DNA from: Saccoglossus kowalevskii
Taxonomy: Eukaryota > Hemichordata > Enteropneusta > Harrimaniidae
Direction: 5' to 3'
Length of the DNA: 64,000 nucleotides
NCBI RefSeq assembly: GCF_000003605.2
Contig: NW_003108087.1
Span: forward strand, 744,993 to 808,992
The notes beneath the pieces were generated by a model that ran no database searches, was not told where the DNA came from, and saw only the letters and a list, made by a program, of their open reading frames with translations. A program made the position numbers and the translations under genes. Position 1 is the first letter of the stretch. Every line of letters starts with the position of its first letter. Positions 44,701 to 56,700 of the stretch are shown here, piece by piece.

Positions 44701-47700
44701 TTCATTGAAAAGTAATGAAGTAATAGTACTTGAAATATCAAAAGCTGAAAAGTTGATTAATTATGCAAATTAGGTAATTAATATTTCACATATCTGTCTG
44801 TTTATCGTCCTATGCATCTATGTAAGTTTCATTGAAATGTGATGATTAGTACCTGAGATATCAGTGGAAAAACTGACTATTGACTAATCACTATGCAAAT
44901 TAGGTTAATTATATGCATGGATTTTCATCCAAAACTAATCACATCTGTGCACAAGTCTAGACCATCATGGAACAAATTCATGTGTATATGTATGATATGA
45001 TGTGTGTGAAGTTTGAATGAAATCGACCTAGGCATGTCTGAGATGCAGACGAGCAAAAATTATAAGTTCCTGTTCGAGCAGGGACTAAAAAATATTTTTT
45101 TTTGTTGAAAAGTGACAGAAATTGATTTTGGTGCTTGAAGGTGTAAATACTACAGGCATTCTCATGCATGGAATTTCTTCATCAAGACAATAACAATTAT
45201 AATCAAGTAAATGATTAGCCTCTCCAGAGGGGGCTGTCTTTACAACCTCCAGTCTTGACATTACCAATTTGAGAGGCTAGTAGAGTTAGTGTTTGAATTG
45301 TGAAAAAAAACCACATACCTTTAGGAGGACTGCATTCCACAAGTTTTTCAACTCCATGTGCATTCTCATCTTTTGAATCAACAAGGTTAGTCTTTTTTAG
45401 ACTATTTTCTTCTGTAGTTAATATTTCTAATTTTAAAGATGATTTCAACTGTTTTTCCAGCTCACCCATACTTTTCACAACTCTGACACTCAAATCTTCT
45501 GTATTTTTAATTGGTTGGTTTTCCTTCTCACTATCCACTCTAGTCCTTCCTTCATAACTTACAGATCTACTTGGCTCTGTATTACTGACATGGTTTTTAA
45601 GATATTCACGATTTCCGCTATTAAAACTTTCCCACTGCTTTGGTGAACTCTGTTGTAACTGTCTGCATTTATTCTGTTTTCCCTTTTCCTTTCTCTGTAC
45701 AGTTTCCCAGCCATCTCCATCTTCAAGTTATAAAGACAGAAACTCAAAGTTAAACTCTGCTTGGGTGTGAATATACAGTATACAGTATATGTATATGTAT
45801 GTTGTTTTATGAAAAGTATCTATAAAATGAAGATTCCTAATATAATAGTCAGTGAAGGAGCAATGGCATTAGCGATTAGAAAATGTTGCTTACACAACTT
45901 GAAATAAGACAAAATGCAGACTAGCTACTTATAAATTAGCTATTTAATTTGCATGGCCATAAAACTATTAACCATGTCTGTCTATTATCACAAGATACCT
46001 TTGTACTAAATTTGATCAAAATCCACTCAGAAGTTTTGAGTTTTTGCTTACACAGGCTGAAATGAGATAATTAATATGCAAATTAGTTACTTTATTTGCA
46101 TGACCATGACCCCAAAACTAATCATCTCTGCACATTATTCAACGGTATGTACCAAATTTGATCAAAATCCGCTCAAAAGTTTTTGAGATTTTGCTCAGAC
46201 AGACAGACAGACAGACCAAACTCATTACTCCCTTGTGTGCTTCTCGCACACACAAGCTATAAAATGTGAAAGATTAGGAGATATACTATTCCCCATAAAA
46301 TGTACTCACCTTCCACCTCCTTGGCTATCTGGCCTTGGTTTCCTACGATCTCTTTGTCTTGAGTTTCCACTGATGACTTCACCGTGACTGATCCTTTAAC
46401 TTTATCAGCCCAGCTTAAACCACCTGATTGTGAGTTGAATGAAACTCTACAAGAAAATTATCAAGAATATTACATTATTAGAAGCACCATTCAGTAGGCT
46501 GCAGCTCCTCATGACATGTGTCACATTTCAACGTTTGTTTAATTTCAATTTGGGATCATACACTGTACCTGATATACTTAAAGCCAGCACTAAAATAAAC
46601 TGACCAGAAAAATTGCTATCTCCCTATCAATCTTCTTCGCAACACTGTAATTTTTCTAGCAACATTGCCAGCGATGATTGTTATGAAATTGCCTTTGATC
46701 GTGGAAAGTAAGACAACTCGTATTTTGATGCTATTATTGTCCCTGGCAATATTAACCCTTTGATGCTATTATTGTCCCTGGTAAAATTCATGTGCAACAT
46801 TTTGCAAGTTTTTGTGTATAATTTGTTGTTGAAAATTTAGACCAAATTGTCGTAATTCAGTATTGGTTATAAGTTTTCATCAAAATTTTGAAATAATTAT
46901 GTGTATGTGGGTTTAAAATTGGTGAATGGTGACTAAAAGTTGAAAAAGGTTGAAAAGGTCTCAGTGTTTGAAACAAAATTTTATGTGAACAAATAAAATT
47001 TCACTGTTTTTCAAATGTAGAAAAATTCAATAATTCACCATTTCCATATTTCAGGCTATTTTTATCACTCAAAATCTGATGTCATTTTGAATCCAAATCC
47101 ATTAATTTCATTTGAAAATGTTTTCATCCACTCGCTGTTTGAATCCGAGTAGTGTCCATTGCACTCTAGCAATGCATATTTCTCAAGAAAATAGTAATGC
47201 CCAGAAGCATCGACTTGTTGGGATTGTAAGAGTCAAACAAATATTGCTGGCAATGTTCCTAGGAATATTGCAACACAGATAGCAGTTTTCACATTCAGTT
47301 TATAAGATACAGGCTGTAATAATTCATGTACATGTGACTAAGGGGTCCAGAACTTACCCTGGTTTGGTGGTGCCCTGTGAGGAGAAATTCAGACTTCTAT
47401 TCACCGGACTAGGGGAACCTCTGTCTCCAGAGGAGCCAGCTACCAGGGATTTACCTGGTGAGGACTTCCTAACTTCCCACGCAAGAGAAGTTGGTCTACG
47501 ATAAAGAAAAGCAGAGAGTTGACATGTGCTGGCTGTAGAAAATTGCTTGTACAGAAGCCTTTTTATACAATGTTAATGAATGTCTGATTTGTGATAAAGC
47601 CCTCAGATAAAGAAGAATCAGTAAGTTGCCCTGTCTTACTATACTGCACCAGTGCAAAACAAAGCAAAGGTGACTGGTAAAAATACATTGAGCATTGAGC

Positions 47701-50700
47701 ACAAAGCAACCTTACACACCAGTGCATTGTAAGACAACAAAGAATAGTTATCGTTAAGACAAGTACTTATTTTGAGCATAGATTAATACTAATAGAACAA
47801 ATGTGTCCTCATTGAGATTGTGAGGTTTTATGTTCAGATGGCACTGTTTGTAAGCCTTCAAAAAACACACCAGTAGGTAGAATGTCATAATTCTAGCAAA
47901 AGTTTATTTGGTATATTTCTTCTATGACTTCTTTATTATTTGTGGAGCACATACATAGACATAATTTCTGATTGACTATAAATTTGTTTGAAAAAATATG
48001 GACAAAAGTTGACTTTGGCAATGGGCCATTCCAGTTTATATCTGCACCCCCCCCCCCCCCCCCTGTTGATGAGCTTGTGTGTTTACTTCATACAGGGTCT
48101 ATATGTTTCATGGGTGTATAAGTCATACAAAGGTTTAATTTCCAAATCACCATTCACCATACAGTAATGGAAATCCAAAACTATAGTTCCTACTCGCGGT
48201 GTTGATGAGTTCCATTGTGCCACCATACAGAGTAGGATTTCCAAATATAACTCTTATATGCTAATTTACTAAGTTCAAAATTTTATATTTGACAATGGAA
48301 ATCCAAACTAGTCCTGATTCACGGTATTGATGAGCTCATTCCAATTTTTTTACCATATACAGTCAGAATTCCAAGTTTTTCATACTGTTGGAAATCCAAC
48401 CTCATCAACCGGTATGTGGTGAGATAAACTAGGCCATATTTTATTTAGTAGCCATAACTGCCTGGATTTCCAGGATTTTTTTTTCCATACTTGTCTGGAT
48501 TTCCAGATTCTGTTTCTCCACATACAGTTGGAATTCCGGGGGATTTTTCCCATCATACATTGCTGGAAAATTTGACCTCATCAACAGGGGGGTGCAGATA
48601 TAAACTGGAATGGCCCAATCACAGGGTTGAATATTTCCATGATTAAAAGTTGACTGGTTGTTAATATTAATGGCAAGAGATGTATGTACGTGTACCTCAA
48701 AAGCGTATCTAGGGCGAGTTGTGAGGGCACACAGAAGCCACAACACTAATGTGTGCATGTTGATTTAAGTGTACATGTTAGTTCTATGAAGGCTTGCAGA
48801 TACCACACAAAACAAGTCTGCCTGTACTACAGATTCTTTTTTTTTTTAATACAACAGTAAAACTAGTTTTCAATGGGGGATATACGATATGAAGATGTTG
48901 AGAGACAGAACTTAGCCAAGAAGCTAAGCCCAGGTTTAAAGTTGTCTGTGCCCAATTCAACCGTTCATTTTTGTTTAATTATGCACAATATACAGGCTAA
49001 GAACGTATACCGTATTCAATTTAACTGCATTTTTTGCCTTAGGCGTACATGATAATAATAAATTTCCAATGTTTACAGGTCGTATTGCTTTAGAAGATCT
49101 GTTTCTATCGAAAGTAGCACATTTATAGCATCTTCAATTGAAGAATTGGTTGACTTGCTTTTCATCTTCATGCCGTCAGAATGTACATGAGGATCAACAC
49201 ACATCAGTGATGTGGTTTCTGCGTGTCCGCACAAAATCATCACAGTACCAGAGTTGAAAGTTGACCTAAAAAATGATCTACATGTAACTATGCACCCTAT
49301 TATCTACATAGATTTGCACCTTTTACTGTAACTCAGTATGGAACTTGTATGTTGTGTTTTCATAAAACACAATGCAAAAGCACTATTTTATATTTAACCA
49401 AATTTTAAAAATACCCAATCATAACATATAAATGTGTCACTATGCACAAATTTAAAATATGGAATTTGAACAGATTCTGGATATTTTAGAATCATCCTAG
49501 AGAAGATTTGTACAGGCATTAGTTATGTCCTCTGAAAGGTCAGACATCCTGGTAGTTTTTGGTGAAAGAAATTTAGTATTATTTAATGAATATGTGTAAT
49601 ATTAGAAATTATTGCTGTAATAATACCACATTTGACCGACTTAGCACTATATCTGATTTAGCATTTATTGCCCAATTTTGTACAATTATATATTTGAGGT
49701 CAAGTCACACACCTCTTCTGAACATCCCAAATTTGAAAAGTCATGAAAGTCAACCCTTTAAAATCACTAAGGTCACTGAGTGCTAAGTCAGTTGTCAAAT
49801 ATGGTACCTGAAAAATACCAGGATGTGTGACCTTTAGAGGTCATGCTTAAACCATCATCGACCTGACACAGATATATTACAGAATGTGTTCCATTATGTC
49901 TTTCCTGTGGAAAGGACAAACTTGTGTTCCATGCTGTGCCACAGAAGACTACAGCGACATATAGCATGCATTGTCTGCACATCTAACTGAACCCTAAGCA
50001 TGCAAATGCAAATGAAAAGCTGAACATTACAGACCGCAGAGATCTACTAGGCTCTGCAGGCCACCCAGAGCGTCTCGTTTTACTTGGTGAACTTTTACGC
50101 ACTTCCCACACTAAACAGGTAGGTCTGGAGAAGGAGTATAGTTGTAAAGATACACATACACAATCAGTCAAGTAAAATATCACAAAGCAAGCAAGGCATG
50201 TACACATGGTAATAGGCACTAATAAGATACAACATTAACATGCTTGTGTCTTGATTTTTAAACTCATTTAAAGAGACCAGAATAACTCCCTATGTTGCTC
50301 AATATAAGTGCCACTGGATGTCTAAATATGTTTGTCATAGAATAAAGAAAAACATTCAAAGAATTGGTATAAAATAAGCTACACAGAATAATAATCATGC
50401 AGACCTTAATTCCTTGCAAGTCAGCAACAACTCTCTTAACTAGTGAGCATTTAACTAAAGTTATACGAGTGCAGAGAATACCACAATACTGCCACAGCAC
50501 TTACATTAAAGCAAAGCAATTATACAGTGACACTATTCAGACTGCAAGAACTCCTCTGACCTCACAAATTTATTCATTGACTACCTCCAACAAACTGACA
50601 CACAATGGCTATATCAACATAAGCGCAGGTCACAACACGCCATTACCGATGACACTTAGAGCGATATAATTCACCAGGTGTCATTCATATGATGTGAAAA

Positions 50701-53700
50701 TCAATATAAGCATTTTATCGATTAAGTCCCAAGCTCCCAAACCATTGTAAATGTAGTAAACTCATAATATTGGCCATCAATGAATGCTATGAATAGCTAT
50801 GTGTGTATAGGTTTTCTCCAATCCATCCTATCACAGGCTGTGTTACATCCATGAGTGTACGTTTCTATGACCTGTGCAATCTGATTGGTTGAAATGTGAA
50901 CCAATCAGGTCAAGTGTTGTACAGAACTACTTTATGAAAGATAAAACCGAAAGTATTATGATGTATTGAGTTTAGGCATGGTATGTGCTATACTATAGTT
51001 ATGTTAGATATCTCAGAAATTTTTTTTTCAAATATGAATGATGAATGGAGTCACTGAAAACATAAATATGATATATAACAATCCCACAAATTATTAACAG
51101 ATTTAGAAATTTATGTGAACAAATTTAAAATGTAAGTGCAGATAACCAATGACACAATCAAGTTATTGGATGAAAGTAGTTTATAATTTTGAAAAGTAAA
51201 ATATCCAGAAGAGCAAAAAGAGTGTGTCACAGCTACGTCTTTGTTCAATATAAAAAACAAAAATGGAAGTGCAAACCACTGACAAATAGATTATTTACTG
51301 GTTGTCGTATTGGAGATTCACAGTAGGTTATATTCTACTACACTATTCATGTAATGCAAATGACATCAAATGACCACAAGGTTCAAGAGTATGCATTCAT
51401 ACCATTCTTGGCTCTAGACTAAACTACTATTTCTGCAGGGGAGAGAGGGTATCATAAGGACAGCGCAGGTGGACAATATTTACCTATTCTCTGCATCAGC
51501 TTTTTCAAATGCAGTCTGTAAACGAATCCTTTCTATCAAGGAGTCAAAATCTCTGGTACAGTTTGTGAGCATCATAATCACCTCCTAGAGAATAAAAAAA
51601 CAACAACACAGAAATAAATAAATAGATCTGAGCAGCAAATAGTGGTAATGGTTAACTGGTCACATGCACTTTTATTAGAAACACGCTTCCGATATAAACA
51701 ACGAAATGTACATCATGTACATACCAGTCTAAAGAACAATAAACTTGATTATTGCATACCTTGCACTCCACAATACTCTCATCAACTTCACATGTCTGGT
51801 ATATCTCATCCACAGCACGTTCCAAATTATCAAATAAGAATGCCCAGTATCTGGCACGTAGGTCTATCTTTTTAGCCGGTTTGACCGGTGAGCCTGGTTT
51901 GACCACTGCTCTACTTCTTCCACTTGCACTATCTCTGGATGACTTGGTAGCTTTCCTCTGTGTTCCAAGTGATGTGGTTCGGCTTCTTGGTTTGAATTTA
52001 CGCGGTGATCTTGATTTAGCTAAAAAAAATTGGTTTATTAAATTTAATAAATTTTTATATTATGAGAGGTGTATCTATGGTCAAGCATACAGTTGATGTA
52101 TTTTTTGGTTTACATGTGCTTCTAGAGATGCGCTTCTAATAGAGCTAATACAGTTAGCTATCAAATTTAAATCTTAATAAAACCTTTATTATTTATTACA
52201 AGTTGAAATCTTTACCAACCACTGCTGTTTTGCATAACAATAGGCAATTTGCATATCATTGGGATGAACACTGCATAGTTCTAGTAAAATTAATGAACAG
52301 GAATACTAATAAAAAAGATAAAAGCTGCAAATCTGTTTATATCATCTTGTGACAGTTCTGAACGTAAATTGGCAGACATGAATATTACAAGTTATACAGA
52401 TAACTTTCTGCTCTGCGATTAGAAAGACTGATTACAATTTTCATTATTACAATCATTCAAACATTCAATCACCATCATCTGAGGGAAAACAAATGATGTT
52501 GTGACAATGTACAGCAGATCATGAGTTATTGCTGATCAGCGAGTGCTATTTGTTGTCAAACAATCACATAGTAGTTTGAAAATAAAAACAAATGTCGTCA
52601 TGAGGTATCGTCCAATACCAGCATATGATGACCACTTTCTATGTTCACTACTTTAATTACCATAATTAAACACCAATCAGAAACCTAATCCTTATCCTGT
52701 ACTGTACGTAAAATCTCAATATGTAAAATACTAACCTTGTCCATCACTGTCGTCACTATCTTCAAACGGTACATTCCACACAACCAGATTCCGAGCTATT
52801 CTACCTTCTTTTTCAACTAATGTCCGTACTTTGTCATAACTGTTGGTACGTTGAAAATTACTCTGGAATTGAAAAAAATTGAAAAAAAACAATATTAGAA
52901 TTTAACATTTCAAGGAAAATATAAATATCAGGAATAATAATGATATGTATGTCTTAAAGTGTGGTGGTCATCATGACGATCACTGCCATTTAACTCAGCA
53001 CAGCCATTTGCCAAAACAGTAAATAAATTAAAGTAGTACATGTAAATATGGATGAAGTTTTGGAGAGAGTTCCTTTTCCCAACCCCTAATTGTAACTCTA
53101 ATCTACGCCCCCAATTAAATTGTATATGCCCCATCTAGATAACTATAGATAATAATATTTATTCGCCATAGATTTTAAATATTACAGAAAAATCAATAAC
53201 TAAGCAGCTAAAGTAAATAAATACAAGTAAATTATGAAAATATAAATGGTAATAATAATATAAGTTTCAATAGGGAAACAGAAATAGCACAAAATGACTA
53301 GTCAAGTCTATTGCCCTAAGATATATTGGAAAACATTTATGAAAGTATATGGTGAGGACATTATAAAAGTATATGGTGAGGACATTATAAAAGTATATGG
53401 TGAGGACATTATAAAAGTATATGGTGAGGACATTATAAAAGTATTTGGTTAGGACATTATAAAAGTATATGGTAAGGACATTATAAAAGTATTTGGTTAG
53501 GACATTATAAAAGTATATAGTAAGGACATTATAAAAGTATATGGTGAAGACATTATAAAAGTATATGGTGAGGACATTATAAAAGTATATGGTGAGGACA
53601 TTATAAAAGTATTTGGTTAGGACATTATAAAAGTATATGGTAAGGACAATATAAAAGTATATGGTGAAGACATTATAAAAGTATATGGTGAAGACATAAA

Positions 53701-56700
53701 AGTATATGGTGAGGACATTATAAAAGTATATGGTGAGGACATTATAAAAGTATATGGTGAAGACATTATAAAAGTATATNNNNNNNNNNNNNNNNNNNNN
53801 NNNNNNNNNNNNNNNNNNNNNNNNNNNNNNNNNNNNNNNNNNNNNNNNNNNNNNNNNNNNNNNNNNNNNNNNNNNNNNNNNNNNNNNNNNNNNNNNNNNN
53901 NNNNNNNNNNNNNNNNNNNNNNNNNNNNNNNNNNNNNNNNNNNNNNNNNNNNNNNNNNNNNNNNNNNNNNNNNNNNNNNNNNNNNNNNNNNNNNNNNNNN
54001 NNNNNNNNNNNNNNNNNNNNNNNNNNNNNNNNNNNNNNNNNNNNNNNNNNNNNNNATGGTGAGGACATTATAAAAGTATATGGTGAGGTCATTATAAAAG
54101 TATATGGTGACATTATACAAGTATATGGTGAGGACATTATAAAAGTATATGGTGAGGTCATTATAAAAGTATATGGTGAGGTCATTATAAAAGTATATGG
54201 TGAAGACATTATAAAAGACTATTTGAGAAATGAATGATTAGAAAAGCAACAGAGATTAATGAAACTTTATAAGACAGAGTTTTACAGAATGAATAAATAA
54301 ACAAATAAATATACCAGAATATCTAGAATGAGTATGTTTTAAATCATAATACAAACTAATGTAGAGTCAGAGCTAATCATCAGAAATCATGTGTTCAGTT
54401 ATTAAATATTTGTTAAAGCTTTTTTGATTGTAATTTTTTTTTAATGTGATGGTAACTTATTCCAAAGTGTAGTTCCCTGGTAGTCAATAGATGATTGTCC
54501 CAAGCTAGTTTGTTTTCTAGGAAGCGAAAAATTATTTGAAAATCTAGTGTTATAGTTGTGTTCTGGGAAAGAGAAATAGTCACACACATTACGAGGGATT
54601 CTATTAGAGTGCAGATCATGGATAAATGTGCATAGTTGGTATTAACTACTGCCATACTGCCACATAATTTTTTACAACTGATACTGATTATTTTAAAAAT
54701 TTGCAATGTTTATACATTGTACTTGAACTCCTTCAGATAGCAAACAAATAATTTGGATCAGTCACACGATATCATCGCCATTTAAGATTTTTCCCAAAAC
54801 TGGTGCTTTAACTGATCATTTGGATGTCAGGCATGTAGCATACATTGTATATGACCATAGCTTCTTGTGAGAAAAATCAGTGGGTAAATATACTTGGCAT
54901 ATTAAGCCTTTAAACTTTGACTTTGGTGTGGTGACGTAAAAAAAAAAAAAATTTTTGTTAGAATTTTAGTTTGAACCTGAGCGCTATTGGGTTTGACTTC
55001 CAGGTAAAAATCACATTACATACCTCCATATTAGGCAACAAATCAAGATGAGAAACTATTGCTAGTGTACCGGTACTGGGTCCTAGTATCCCATGGAAAC
55101 CATGATAAACTGACTGTACTCATTGTCAGTTATTCTGGGATGACCATTGACCTATTGATTGGTTCCTTTCATGTACTAGCAGTTATGTCACTGGCAAGGT
55201 TTAGTCATGCAAAATTACAGTACATACAATATACCGGTATCTTGAGCCTTTCACTCAGTCTGCCAACAGGAGTGTTTCACATCTACAGTATTTATCTGAA
55301 ACATCGTCTACTGCGAAAGATTGTCCATGGGTGATTATTTAGCACCTTGGTAATATTTTGGTGCAGCAAAAACAAATAAATATTACAAAAACTAATGCAG
55401 TAGTAAAAATAATATTTTTTTCAAATCAGCATTCGTAGGTTTAACGAGATTGTAGAATGTTTGCAAAACTGCCAAAAAATAAAACTGTGACATTCAAGTT
55501 ACGCCCAAAATTGACATTCAAAAAACTAAGTACTCCTGTTTCATAACCCAAAAATATATAAATGCCAAGTTTGTTGTTTAATAATTTAGACAAAATCAGA
55601 AATTCAAAATTACTGAGCACTTCATCGATCTGTCAAGCAGCTACCCAATCAAAGATGTTAAATTCATGCATTCATATATAGTAGCAATGAACTTACAACA
55701 ACATGGTACCAAGCTGAGAGCTTCCTAATTTCATCTACATTTACTGAGGAAATGTGACTATCTATATGTATTGCTTAAAAGCACTTTTTGTCCTTGCCAC
55801 ATGCCTGTAGTTAAGTTTATATCATGAGTAAAGAAAATGATTGATTCGTTGAAATTGTCACTGGTACAATGTGTTGCGATCTCCTATTGAAATCACCAGA
55901 GATGTACAGTAATACATACATTATGGGATGTCACATTTTAAAACATGTTTTTAATTATTTTCAAGCTATGTTTTGCATAAAAATGCATGCTTTTTTGAAC
56001 ACAATGAATTGATATGATACATTAAATAATTAGTATTTTTAAATGAATTAGGTGCATAAATTATTTTTTACATTATCAAGTGTAGATCAAAATAATATAT
56101 GAAACAAGCAGCCTCTCGGCTGAGATAGCTCAGCTGTTAGCAATGCACATTTCAATTAAAGAACAGAAGATATCATTAGAAAATGAACAATATGCATAGT
56201 ATCAATGCAATAGGACTTGCTGTTTTCAACAAGAATTCAAAAATATCATTTTTGACCATAAATGATTGTGGTTTTTAACAAGAAGAAAATATCACTTTTT
56301 ACCAAAAATGACAAAAATATTCATCAAAATTAGAGAATTGAAGATATCATTACAAAATGAACAAATCTGAGAGAGATCCACATGTAGTACCTATATATGT
56401 AATATTAAAGCAATTGGACTTGCGGTTTTTAACAAGATGTCGAAAATATCACTTTTTACCAAAAATGACAAAAATATTCACCAAAATTAGAGAATTGAAG
56501 ATATCATTACAAAATGAACAAATCTGAGAGAGATCCACATGTAGTACCTATATATGTAATATTAAAGCAATTGGACTTGCGGTTTTTAACAAGATGTCGA
56601 AAATATCACTTTTTACCAAAAATGACAAAAATATTCACCAAAATTAGAGAATTGAAGATATGATCATGAAGTGAACAAATCTGAGAGAGGTCTACCCAAG

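Noticed and set aside
50810-50930. Paired CCAATCA motifs in intron 4 as a promoter
   Set aside because: No accompanying initiator, exon or open frame; two short motifs alone are weak evidence.
53617-54209. Long minus-strand open frames with repeated YTFIMSSP-like peptide
   Set aside because: They are produced by a 24-bp minisatellite whose period is a multiple of three, cross an N gap, and lie in SCAPER intron 1.
56120-56150. tRNA-like A-box phrase TAGCTCAGCTGTTAG at the R2 5' end
   Set aside because: Other R2 copies read TAGCTCCGCTGTTAG and the phrase pairs with the 3' hairpin; no B box or tRNA fold follows.
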